From: Bacteroidia bacterium
Lineage (GTDB): Bacteria; Bacteroidota; Bacteroidia; Bacteroidales; P3
Reading direction: 5' to 3'
Length of the DNA: 30,750 nt
NCBI GenBank assembly: GCA_025999775.1
Contig: BNXT01000001.1
Location: forward strand, 1 to 30,750
Shown here in pieces: positions 1 through 9,432 of the stretch. The notes under the pieces were generated by a model. It worked only from the letters and a program-made list of their open reading frames with translations, was not told where the DNA came from and did no database searches. Position numbers and translations under genes: made by a program. Position 1 is the first letter of the stretch; every line of letters begins with the position of its first letter.

Positions 1-3000
1 GGCAGCTTAGGCGGCGGGATATTTAACGAAGAGAATTCCTCGCCTGTATTGACCAACGTTACCATCAGTGGAAACAAAGCAAACAACGGCGGCGGCGGGA
101 TGTTTAACGCCAATTTATCGCCCGCACTGACCAATGTAACCATCAGTGGAAACAGCTCAAGCGCCGACGGCGGCGGGATGTTTAACAGGGGATCCTCGCC
201 CGCTCTCACTAACGTTACCATCAGTGGAAACAACGCAGGCGCCGACGGCGGCGGGATGTATAACAGGAATTCCACCTCGCCCGCACTGACCAATGTAACC
301 ATCAGTGGAAACAGCTCAAGCGCCAACGGCGGCGGGATGTATAACAATAATTCTTCGCCCGCACTCACCAACTGTATCGTTTGGGGAAATACGGCAACTA
401 TCGATGATAACGTTTACAACAACAGCAGTACCCCCACCTACGACTACTCATTGGTAGGAGATGAAAATCTAACGAGCACGAGAACAGGCAATATGGACGG
501 TACTGACCCCGCTAGCGCCCCGCTCTTTGTAAATTGGATTGACCCTACACTGGGCAGCTGGACAGCCACCACCACCGGCGACTACCGCCTGAAACTCAAC
601 AGCCCTGCTATCAATAAAGGAAATAGCGCTGACAATACTACGTCCACCGACCTTGCCGGCAACCCGCGCATCAGCAATGTTACTATTGATATGGGAGCTT
701 ATGAAACCGCCTTGCCCATACCCGGCGCCGGCGGCATAATCTATGTTACCGTAACCGGCGCCGGCGACTCTACCGGCTCTTCATGGATGAATGCTTACCC
801 AGGGCTTGCCGACCCGCTCCTTGCTTCGGAGATCTACCCCGCCATCACGCAAATTTGGGTAGCTAAAGGAACCTACTACCCGCAGCACAAGGCAGCAGCA
901 ATAGACGGTAGTGGCGCCCCCACCACCGACCGCGACAAAGCCTTTGTGCTGGCAAACGATGTAAAGATTTACGGCGGCTTTGAGGGCATCGAAAGCACGA
1001 TTGAAGCAAGGGGTTTAAACCCCTTGTCAAACCTTACCGTGCTCTCCGGCGACCTTGACAGCAATGACACACCGGGCAATCTCACCATCAACAAAGGCGA
1101 TAACGCCTACCACGTAGTAATCGGTGCAGACACAGTCGGCAACGCCTTGCTCGACGGCTTCACCATCACCGGCGGCAATGCCGACGACGGCGGCAGCAGC
1201 GGCAATATTAGCGTAAACTCACAAACTATTGACCGAAACTACGGCGGCGGGATGTCTAACATTTATGCTTCGCCCGTGCTCACCAATGTTACCATCAGCG
1301 GAAACAGCGCAAGCAACAGCGGCGGCGGGATGTATAACATAGATAATTCCTCGCCAGCGCTCACTAATGTAACCATCAGCGGAAACAACGCAAGCGACGG
1401 CGGCGGGATGTTTAACATAGATAAATCCTCGCCCGTGCTCACCAATGTAACCATCAGCGGAAACAGCGCAGCCATCGACGGCGGCGGGATGTTAAACATA
1501 GATAATTCCTCGCCTACGCTCACCAATGTTACCATCAGCGGAAACAACGCAAGCAACGGCGGCGGGATGTTGAACATAGATAATTCCTCGCCCGTGCTGA
1601 CCAATGTAACCATCAGCGGAAACAGCACAAACCTCGGCGGCGATGGCGGGGGAGGGATGGTTAACGTTTTATCCTCGCCCGTGCTGACTAACGTTACCAT
1701 CAGCGGAAACAGCACAGACAATGGCGGAGGGGGGATGATTAACGCTTATTCATCACCCGTGCTGACCAATGTTACCATCAGTGGAAACAGCACAAACCTC
1801 GGCGGCGATGGCGGGGGAGGGATGGTTAACGTTTTATCCTCGCCCGTGCTGACTAACGTTACCATCAGCGGAAACAGCACAGACAATGGCGGAGGGGGGA
1901 TGATTAACGCTTATTCATCACCCGTGCTGACCAATGTTACCATCAGTGGAAACAGCGCAGCCATCGACGGCGGCGGGATGTATAACTTTAATTCCTCGCC
2001 AGCGCTGACCAATTGTATCCTTTGGGGAAATACGGCAGGTAGTGATAATAACGTTTACAACGACGCCAGCAGCGCCCCCACCTACGCCTACTCCGTAGTA
2101 GAGGGTCAAACCCTGACGGGAACAGGCAATCTAGACGGTACGCTCTCTATCAACGACCCGCAGTTTGTGGCTCCCGCATTGGCAAGCGCACCCACCACAG
2201 ACGGCAACTACCGACTGAAACAGGGTAGTCCTTGCATCGACGCCGGCGACAACACAGCTAACCTCACCGTTACCGACCTTACCGGCAACCCGCGCAAACT
2301 GGGCAACATTGATATGGGCGCTTACGAGACCGGTCCCATACCCGACACCAACGGCATAGTCTATGTTACCGTAACCGGCAATGGCATAGGCGACGGCTCG
2401 TCGTGGACTGATGCTTACGCCGGGCTTGCCGACCCGTTGCTGGTAGCTGACCTGCAGCGCAAGGGAACGATAGTTTGCCTCCCCACTGACACCATCCGCC
2501 AGATTTGGGTTGCCAAAGGCGACTACTTCCCGCAGTACATAGCCGGCAATGGCGCCACCGATCGCGACAAAGCCTTTGTGCTGGTAAACGATGTAAAGAT
2601 TTACGGCGGTTTTGAAGGCAACGAAGCCACGATTGCAGCCCGCAATTTGACTAACCCTGCGAATGTTAGCGCCCTTAGCGGCGACATAGGCACAATAGGC
2701 GACAATACTGATAACACCCACCACGTAGTAATCAGTGCAGGCGCAGTCGGCGACGCCTTGCTCGACGGTTTCACCATCACCGGCGGCAATGCCGACGGCT
2801 TATCAGGCTATATTACCGTAAACTCACAAACGATTGGTCAAAGCTTCGGCGGCGGGATGTTTAACTCTTCTTCCTTGCCCACGCTCACCAACGTAACCAT
2901 CAGCGGAAACAGCGCAGACAGCACCGGCGGCGGGATGTTTAACTTCAATTCCTCGCCCGCGCTCACTAACGTTACCATCAGCGGAAACAGCGCACTCGAC

Positions 3001-6000
3001 GGCGGCGGGATGTTTAACATAGATAATTCCTCGCCTACACTCACCAATGTTACCATCAGCGGAAACAGCGCAGACTACGGCGGCGGGGGGATGTATAACT
3101 CCAATTCCTCGCCCACGCTCACCAATGTTACCATCAGCGGAAACAACGCAGACGCCGGCGGCGGGATGTTTAACTCCAATTCCTCGTCTACGCTCACCAA
3201 CTCTATCCTTTGGGGAAATACGGCAAATGCTATAGGTGAGAATGTTTACAACAGCGTCAGCAGCCCCACCTACGCTTACTCATTAATAGGAGATGAAGAC
3301 CTAACGAGCACGGGAACAGGCAATCTGGACGGTACGCTCTCTATCAACGACCCGCTCTTTGTGGCTCCCGCATTGGCAAGCGCACCTACCACAACTGGCG
3401 ACTACCGCCTGCAACAGGGCAGCCCCTGTATCGACGCCGGCGACAACACCGCTAACCTCACCGCTACCGACCTTGCCGGCAAACAACGCAAACTGGGCGA
3501 CATTGATATGGGCGCTTACGAGACCGGTCCCGTACCCGACGCCGGCGGCGTAGTCTATGTTACCGTAACCGGCGCAGGCATAGCCGACGGCTCGTCGTGG
3601 GACAACGCTTACCCGGGTCTTGCCGACCCGTTGCTGATGTCGAAGATCTACCCCGCCATCCGCCAGATTTGGGTTGCCGCAGGTACCTATAAGCCGCAGC
3701 ACAAGGCAGCAGCAACAGACGGTAGTGGAGCCTCCACCACCGACCGCGACAAAGCCTTTGTGTTAGTAAATAATGTGAAGATTTACGGCGGCTTTGAGGG
3801 CAACGAAAGCACGATTGAAGCAAGGGGTTTAAACCCCTTGTCAAACCTTACCGTGCTCAGCGGCGACCTTGACGGCGACGACACACCGGGCGACCTCTTC
3901 AACAATAAAACGGATAACGCCTACCACATAGTGATTTCCGCAGGCGCAGTAGGCGATGCCCTGCTTGACGGCTTCACCATCACCGGCGGCTATGCCGACG
4001 ACGGCGGCAGCAACGGCAATATTAGCGTAAACTCACAAACTATTGACCGAAACTACGGCGGCGGGATGTTTAACGATAATTCCTCGCCCGCTCTCAGCAA
4101 TGTTACCATCAGCGGAAACACCGCAAACATCAGCGGCGGCGGGATGTATAACAATAATTCCTCGCCCGTGCTCACCAACCTTACTATCAGCGGAAACAAC
4201 ACAATTTCTGGCGGCGGGATGTTTAACGATGCTTCTTTGCCCACATTGACCAATGTTACCATCAGTGGAAACAGAGCAATCAACGGCGGCGGGATGTATA
4301 ACAGGAATTCCGCCTCGCCCGCGCTGACCAATGTAACCATCAGTGGAAACAGAGCAAGCGTCAACGGCGGCGGGATGTTTAACCTCAATTCTTCCGCGCC
4401 CACGCTCACCAATGTTACCATCAGCGGAAACTACGCAGCAATCATGGGTGGCGGGATGTCTAACGATGCTTCTTCGCCCGTGCTCGTCAACTCTATTCTT
4501 TGGGGAAATACGGCAGGTAGTGTCGGCGATAATGTTAACAACGGCAGCGGCAGCGTCCCCACCTACGACTACTCATTGGTAGAAGGCAGCGGCGGCGGTT
4601 GGAGCAGTTTCGGCATCGAAGGCAGCAACAACAATGACTACGACCCGCTCTTTGTGGATCCCGTATTGGCAAGCGCTGCATCCACCACTGCCGGCAACTA
4701 CCGCTTGCAACAGGGCAGCCCCGGCATCAATGCTGGAAATAGCGCAGCCAACACCACGCTCACCGACCTCGCCGGCTTTATGCGCATAGTGGGCAGCGAC
4801 ATTGACATGGGCGCCTACGAAACACCGCCCGTGCTCACGCCCACCAATGGCATTGTCTATGTTACCGTACCCGGTAATGGCTTATACGACGGCTCATCGT
4901 GGGATCACGCTTATCCGGGGCTTGCCTACCCACTGCTGATGGCTGACTACCAGCACAAGGGAGTGCTCGTTACAGCCTCCACTGACACCATCCGCCAGAT
5001 TTGGGTCGCCAAAGGCGACTACTACCCGCAGCACGCTGCTGATAAAACCTCTCTCAACCCACGCGACTTTGCTTTTGTGTTGGTAAACGATGTCCAGATT
5101 TATGGCGGCTTTGAGGGCATCGAAAGCACGATTGAAGCAAGGGGTTTAAACCCCTTGTCAAACCTTACCGTGCTCTCCGGCGACCTTGCCGACGATGACA
5201 TCGCAGGCGACTTCACCATCGCCAAAGGCGATAATGCTTACCACGTAGTAATTGGCGCAGGCATCAATAATGATGGTAAAACCGTACTCGACGGCTTCAC
5301 CATCAGCGGCGGTTATGCTGACGGCGGTAATATTATAGTGAACGGGAAAGAGTTTAATGGCAACGATGGCGGCGGAATATATAACCTACAAGCCTCGCCC
5401 GTGCTCAGCAATGTAACCATCAGCGAAAATAGCGCAGGCAGCTTAGGCGGCGGGATATTTAACGAAGAGAATTCCTCGCCTGTATTGACCAACGTTACCA
5501 TCAGTGGAAACAAAGCAAACAACGGCGGCGGTGGGATGTATAACGCCAATTCCTCGCCCGCACTCACCAATGTTACCATCAGCGGAAACAGCGTAAGCAT
5601 CCATGGCGGCGGGATGTATAACTTTATGTATTCCTTGCCCAAGCTGACTAACGTTACCATAAGTGGAAACAGCGCAAGCGCCGACGGCGGCGGGATGTAT
5701 AACTATATTTTTTCTTCGCCCATGCTGACCAACGTTACCATTAGTGGAAACAGCGCAGCGAACGGTGGTGGAATAATGAACTATGTTGATTGCAGACCCG
5801 TGCTGACTAATGTTACCATCAGCGGAAACAGCGCAGACTACAATGGTGGCGGGATGTATAGCAGCGCTCATAACACGTCCGTGCTTACCAACTGTGTCAT
5901 TTGGGGGAATATAGCAAGTAGCGACAGTAACGTCTCTAACGACGGACCCAACGACTACCCCACCTACGCCTACTCATTGATAGAAGGTAGCGGCGGTAGC

Positions 6001-9000
6001 GGCAGTTGGACAAGCAGTTTCGGCACGAACAACGGCAACAACATTGACGACGACCCGCAGTTTGTGAATTGGATTGCCCCATCGGGTGCCACCACCGCCG
6101 GCGACTACAGCCTGCGACAGAGCAGCCCCGCCATCAACGCAGGCGATATGGTAGCTTATAAAACTGTCCGAGGCATTTCCGACTTTGTGGGCGAAAAAGA
6201 CTTGGCAGGCAACCCGCGTGTCAGCAATGGTGCTATTGAGATGGGAGCGTATGAAATTGATATACCCCTCACGCCAGACGTCAACGGCATTGTCTATGTT
6301 ACAGTAACAGGAAATGGTATAAGCGACGGTTCGTCGTGGGAAAACGCTTGGTCAGGTCTTGCCGACCCGCTGTGGATTGCAGACCAGCAGCGCAAGGGCG
6401 CTATCATCACTGCCCCCGCTGACACCATCCGCCAGATTTGGGTTGCCAAAGGCGACTACTACCCGCAGTACGCTGCCGACAATGCCTCCACCAACCCTCG
6501 CGACCGCGCTTTTGTGTTGGTACCCAACGTGAAGATTTACGGCGGTTTTGAGGGCATTATGGCAGAGAGATCCATTGACGACCGCGATTTGACTAATCCT
6601 GCGAATGTTAGCTCCCTCAGCGGCGACATTGACGGTACCGTTGGCATAAGCGCCGGCGATGCCCACCACGTAGTGATTTCCGCAGGCGCAGTCGGCGATG
6701 CCTTGCTCGACGGCTTTACCATCACCGGCGGCAATGCCACCGGCGCCGGCAATATTACCGTAAACTCACAATCTATTTACCAATACGACGGCGGAGGAAT
6801 ATGTAACATTAATTCCTCGCCCATGCTGACCAACACTGCCATCATTTCAAACAACGTAGGCAATGGTAACGGCGGCGGGATGTATAACAATAATTCTTCG
6901 CCCGTGCTGACCAATGTTACCATCAGCGGAAATAGCGTAGAGTTCGGCGGCGGCGGCGGAATGTATAACGATGGTGGTTCCTCGCCCAAACTGACCAACG
7001 TTACCATCAGCGGAAACAAAGGCGACGGAATGCATAACATGGGTTCATCGCCCGTGCTGACCAATTGTATCGTTTGGGGAAATACGAGTAATAATGTTTA
7101 CAATGCTGGTACTCCCCCAACCTACACCTACTCCTTAGTAGGAGGTGCAAACCCGACGGGAATAGGCAATTTGGATGGTACTGACACCGCTAACAACCCG
7201 CGCTTTGTAACTTGGATTGACCCCTCGCAGGTCGGTTGGGTAGCTACCACTGCCGGCGACTACCATCTGCAACAAGGTAGCATCTGTATTGGCGCCGGTG
7301 ATACGATAGCCTATAAAACCATTCGTGGCATTGCTAATTTTACGAACGAAAAAGATGTGGCAGGCGCTGACAGGTTGCAGCATGTTTTCATTGATATGGG
7401 AGCGTATGAATCGCCTCACAAACGCACGTTGCAACGGGCAACGGTAGTCCTTGCCGACACAGAGTACGGCACAGCGCTATCGCCCATTCTCACCGGCGGC
7501 AACAATCCCGGCGGCGCAGATACGGTATATCTATATTCCACTTTGCAAAACGGCACGTATGCGCAAACCCCTTTACCGGTGGACACTGGCACATATTGGA
7601 TCAAAGGCGTGATAGAAGAAACGCCCGCCTACTATGCCGATACTACGGTAGCCGTGAGTTTCCGTATAACACCCGCCACGTTGACGGTAACCGCTGAGGA
7701 TACCACCCGACTGTACGGCGATACCAACCCCGCATTTAGAATCACTTACGCAGGCTGGAAATATAGCGATGGCGAAAGTGATTTGACCACCGTACCAACG
7801 GCAAGCGCTACAGTAACCGCCGCTACACCGGTAGGCGTTTACGCCGACACCATTAAATTATCGGGTGGCGAAGCTAAAAACTACGTCTTTGACTACATTG
7901 CCGGCGAGTTGACCATTAACCCGGATACGCTAACCGTTATTGCTGATGATACCACCCGACTATACGGCGATACCATCTCCACGTTTAGCATAACTTACAG
8001 CGGATGGAAAAACAGCGAAAGCGAAAGTGATTTGACCACCGTACCCACAGCAAGCAGCACAATAACCGCTACTAAACCGGTAGGCGTTTACACCGATAGC
8101 ATTAAAGTATCGGGCGGAGCGTCCAACAACTACGTATTTAAGTACGTTGCAGGCAAGTTGACCATTGACAAGGACACACTAACGGTTACTGCTGTGGATA
8201 CCACCCGACTGTACGGCAATCCTGACCCAGCGTTCAGAATCACTTACAGCGGTTGGAAAAACAGCGAAAGCGAAAGTGATTTGACCACTGTACCCACGGC
8301 AAGCAGCACGGCAATAGCCACTACACCGATAGGCATCTACGCCAACAGCATTACGGTATCGGGCGGCTTAGCCACAAACTACGCATTTAAGTACGTAGCC
8401 GGCACGTTGACGATTGACAAGGCAACGCTCACCATCACCTTTGCCCCTGCGGACACCTTGCCTCTCGACAGCGGCAGCTATACGTTGGTAGCCACTACAG
8501 CGAACAGCGTAATGGTGAAATTCCGCATCAGCGGCAGCACGGCGGCGGCAAATATAGATGCGAGTACAAACACGCTACTGCACCTGTACCAATCGGGCAG
8601 CGTAACGGTAACGGCGTACATTGACGACTCGAATTACTTGGCAGCGGACGTGTCTCGCGTCATCGCCATTGTGAGCGGTAACACTAATGTAGCCTCGGTA
8701 ACGGTGAGCAACACCACACAGCCGTCAGGCATAGCTAATTTCTATCTTGCCGACTGCGGAGTTACTCTTGCACAAGTTACTGTAACGCTTGCCGACAATA
8801 GTTCGCAGGTAATTTACAAGGGCGTGCCCATAGCGTCAGGCAGCGGCTTTGCTGTTGACATTTCCCGCGCCGACATCTACGACGTAACCTACACCGTGCA
8901 ATCCACCGACGGTAGCACACAGGATTACACGCTACAGATAGAGCGTCGCTTTGCCTTTGCCGACATCATAGGTATGAAGTACAACAACGTGCTCTACGTG

Positions 9001-9432
9001 AACAATAACTCCGCCAACAACGGCGGCTACAAGTTCACAAACTATCAGTGGTTCAAGAACGGTATTTTGATAGGAAACGAACAGGTATATAGCGCCGGCG
9101 ATAACCGCTCCGACTTGCTCGACCCCACTGCCGATTACAGCGCAACAATGACCACTACCGACGGCAAGCAGTTGCGCACCTGCATCGGCAGAGTAACTTT
9201 GACGCCGGCAGCATCGCTGAGCGCCTACCCGAACCCCGTCCCACAAGGCGCTGAGGTAACGGTCGAAAGCAGCGCCGCCGACGGCAGTCTGATACGTATC
9301 TATAATGTGCTTGGTGTCCTCGTAGGTACGCAGCCTATATTCGGCAACAGAGTACAGATATCCCTCCCGCTGATAACAGGCGTCTATATAATAACGTTGG
9401 ATGAAGAAAACATTAAAATAAGGGTAGAATGA
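1..9432 (+). CDS. Giant T9SS-secreted beta-helix adhesin, 5' end missing
   Basis: The frame is open from the first base of the window, so the gene begins upstream; the first start-like codon (TTG at 49) is internal. About 3143 codons are present. Five near-complete modules begin near 732, 2353, 3547, 4849 and 6286, preceded by the end of another. Each module opens with a YVTVTG / DGSSW / IWVAKG / KIYGGFEG segment, then a ladder of LTNVTISGN...GGGMYN rungs (31 in all). It closes with one LTN-C/S-I-WGN rung and a cap (GSPCIDAGD, DLAGNPR, DMGAYE). This resembles PMP-like right-handed beta-helix surface proteins. Three MBG-type domains follow (7678-8424), then a cadherin-like/Ig-like stretch, and a T9SS type-A sorting domain (SAYPNPVPQG near 9225, then RIYNVLGVLV). 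The likely role is a cell-surface adhesin or matrix protein; the ligand is unknown. The gene is visibly richer in G+C than the housekeeping genes. It overlaps the downstream OmpA-family gene by ATGA. Confidence 0.9.
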   Translation, partial: GSLGGGIFNEENSSPVLTNVTISGNKANNGGGGMFNANLSPALTNVTISGNSSSADGGGMFNRGSSPALTNVTISGNNAGADGGGMYNRNSTSPALTNVTISGNSSSANGGGMYNNNSSPALTNCIVWGNTATIDDNVYNNSSTPTYDYSLVGDENLTSTRTGNMDGTDPASAPLFVNWIDPTLGSWTATTTGDYRLKLNSPAINKGNSADNTTSTDLAGNPRISNVTIDMGAYETALPIPGAGGIIYVTVTGAGDSTGSSWMNAYPGLADPLLASEIYPAITQIWVAKGTYYPQHKAAAIDGSGAPTTDRDKAFVLANDVKIYGGFEGIESTIEARGLNPLSNLTVLSGDLDSNDTPGNLTINKGDNAYHVVIGADTVGNALLDGFTITGGNADDGGSSGNISVNSQTIDRNYGGGMSNIYASPVLTNVTISGNSASNSGGGMYNIDNSSPALTNVTISGNNASDGGGMFNIDKSSPVLTNVTISGNSAAIDGGGMLNIDNSSPTLTNVTISGNNASNGGGMLNIDNSSPVLTNVTISGNSTNLGGDGGGGMVNVLSSPVLTNVTISGNSTDNGGGGMINAYSSPVLTNVTISGNSTNLGGDGGGGMVNVLSSPVLTNVTISGNSTDNGGGGMINAYSSPVLTNVTISGNSAAIDGGGMYNFNSSPALTNCILWGNTAGSDNNVYNDASSAPTYAYSVVEGQTLTGTGNLDGTLSINDPQFVAPALASAPTTDGNYRLKQGSPCIDAGDNTANLTVTDLTGNPRKLGNIDMGAYETGPIPDTNGIVYVTVTGNGIGDGSSWTDAYAGLADPLLVADLQRKGTIVCLPTDTIRQIWVAKGDYFPQYIAGNGATDRDKAFVLVNDVKIYGGFEGNEATIAARNLTNPANVSALSGDIGTIGDNTDNTHHVVISAGAVGDALLDGFTITGGNADGLSGYITVNSQTIGQSFGGGMFNSSSLPTLTNVTISGNSADSTGGGMFNFNSSPALTNVTISGNSALDGGGMFNIDNSSPTLTNVTISGNSADYGGGGMYNSNSSPTLTNVTISGNNADAGGGMFNSNSSSTLTNSILWGNTANAIGENVYNSVSSPTYAYSLIGDEDLTSTGTGNLDGTLSINDPLFVAPALASAPTTTGDYRLQQGSPCIDAGDNTANLTATDLAGKQRKLGDIDMGAYETGPVPDAGGVVYVTVTGAGIADGSSWDNAYPGLADPLLMSKIYPAIRQIWVAAGTYKPQHKAAATDGSGASTTDRDKAFVLVNNVKIYGGFEGNESTIEARGLNPLSNLTVLSGDLDGDDTPGDLFNNKTDNAYHIVISAGAVGDALLDGFTITGGYADDGGSNGNISVNSQTIDRNYGGGMFNDNSSPALSNVTISGNTANISGGGMYNNNSSPVLTNLTISGNNTISGGGMFNDASLPTLTNVTISGNRAINGGGMYNRNSASPALTNVTISGNRASVNGGGMFNLNSSAPTLTNVTISGNYAAIMGGGMSNDASSPVLVNSILWGNTAGSVGDNVNNGSGSVPTYDYSLVEGSGGGWSSFGIEGSNNNDYDPLFVDPVLASAASTTAGNYRLQQGSPGINAGNSAANTTLTDLAGFMRIVGSDIDMGAYETPPVLTPTNGIVYVTVPGNGLYDGSSWDHAYPGLAYPLLMADYQHKGVLVTASTDTIRQIWVAKGDYYPQHAADKTSLNPRDFAFVLVNDVQIYGGFEGIESTIEARGLNPLSNLTVLSGDLADDDIAGDFTIAKGDNAYHVVIGAGINNDGKTVLDGFTISGGYADGGNIIVNGKEFNGNDGGGIYNLQASPVLSNVTISENSAGSLGGGIFNEENSSPVLTNVTISGNKANNGGGGMYNANSSPALTNVTISGNSVSIHGGGMYNFMYSLPKLTNVTISGNSASADGGGMYNYIFSSPMLTNVTISGNSAANGGGIMNYVDCRPVLTNVTISGNSADYNGGGMYSSAHNTSVLTNCVIWGNIASSDSNVSNDGPNDYPTYAYSLIEGSGGSGSWTSSFGTNNGNNIDDDPQFVNWIAPSGATTAGDYSLRQSSPAINAGDMVAYKTVRGISDFVGEKDLAGNPRVSNGAIEMGAYEIDIPLTPDVNGIVYVTVTGNGISDGSSWENAWSGLADPLWIADQQRKGAIITAPADTIRQIWVAKGDYYPQYAADNASTNPRDRAFVLVPNVKIYGGFEGIMAERSIDDRDLTNPANVSSLSGDIDGTVGISAGDAHHVVISAGAVGDALLDGFTITGGNATGAGNITVNSQSIYQYDGGGICNINSSPMLTNTAIISNNVGNGNGGGMYNNNSSPVLTNVTISGNSVEFGGGGGMYNDGGSSPKLTNVTISGNKGDGMHNMGSSPVLTNCIVWGNTSNNVYNAGTPPTYTYSLVGGANPTGIGNLDGTDTANNPRFVTWIDPSQVGWVATTAGDYHLQQGSICIGAGDTIAYKTIRGIANFTNEKDVAGADRLQHVFIDMGAYESPHKRTLQRATVVLADTEYGTALSPILTGGNNPGGADTVYLYSTLQNGTYAQTPLPVDTGTYWIKGVIEETPAYYADTTVAVSFRITPATLTVTAEDTTRLYGDTNPAFRITYAGWKYSDGESDLTTVPTASATVTAATPVGVYADTIKLSGGEAKNYVFDYIAGELTINPDTLTVIADDTTRLYGDTISTFSITYSGWKNSESESDLTTVPTASSTITATKPVGVYTDSIKVSGGASNNYVFKYVAGKLTIDKDTLTVTAVDTTRLYGNPDPAFRITYSGWKNSESESDLTTVPTASSTAIATTPIGIYANSITVSGGLATNYAFKYVAGTLTIDKATLTITFAPADTLPLDSGSYTLVATTANSVMVKFRISGSTAAANIDASTNTLLHLYQSGSVTVTAYIDDSNYLAADVSRVIAIVSGNTNVASVTVSNTTQPSGIANFYLADCGVTLAQVTVTLADNSSQVIYKGVPIASGSGFAVDISRADIYDVTYTVQSTDGSTQDYTLQIERRFAFADIIGMKYNNVLYVNNNSANNGGYKFTNYQWFKNGILIGNEQVYSAGDNRSDLLDPTADYSATMTTTDGKQLRTCIGRVTLTPAASLSAYPNPVPQGAEVTVESSAADGSLIRIYNVLGVLVGTQPIFGNRVQISLPLITGVYIITLDEENIKIRVE
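1007..1026. repeat. 20-bp perfect palindrome, copy 1
   Basis: CAAGGGGTTTAAACCCCTTG equals its own reverse complement. It lies inside the adhesin frame, where it encodes part of ARGLNPLS. Confidence 0.85.
1621..1950 (+). repeat. Perfect 165-bp tandem duplication in the adhesin
   Basis: Bases 1621-1785 and 1786-1950 read as identical by eye. The unit is 55 codons, two beta-helix rungs (GGGGMVNVLSSPVLTN and GGGGMINAYSSPVLTN types). It keeps the frame, so rungs are being gained or lost by recombination. Confidence 0.9.
3821..3840. repeat. 20-bp perfect palindrome, copy 2
   Basis: Same 20 bases as at 1007-1026, at the equivalent place in a later module and again encoding part of ARGLNPLS. Confidence 0.85.
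5138..5157. repeat. 20-bp perfect palindrome, copy 3
   Basis: Third copy of the 1007-1026 palindrome, in the module starting near 4849. The modules starting near 2353 and 6286 have a non-palindromic sequence (LTNPANVS type) at this point. Confidence 0.85.
7678..8424 (+). repeat. Three tandem 249-bp units coding MBG-type domains
   Basis: Units start at 7678, 7927 and 8176. Each is 83 codons with the pattern DTTRLYGD, ITYSGWK, SESDLTTVPTAS, PVGVY, NYVFKYVAG-LTI. The pattern is typical of MBG-like beta-sandwich repeats in secreted bacterial proteins. They probably form a stalk between the beta-helix part and the sorting domain. Confidence 0.85.

Noticed and set aside
1263..1721. Long minus-strand ORFs across the adhesin (LFPLMVTLVSTGEE-type repeats), also at 2838-3056, 4053-4421 and 5313-5660
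   Set aside because: They are mirror images of the NVTISGN repeat codons. They have no start context or independent signal and vanish outside the repeats.
1621..1950. CRISPR-like array in the adhesin or in the 7-bp repeats
   Set aside because: The repeats are in-frame coding modules or gapless microsatellites. There are no unique spacers of even length and no cas genes.
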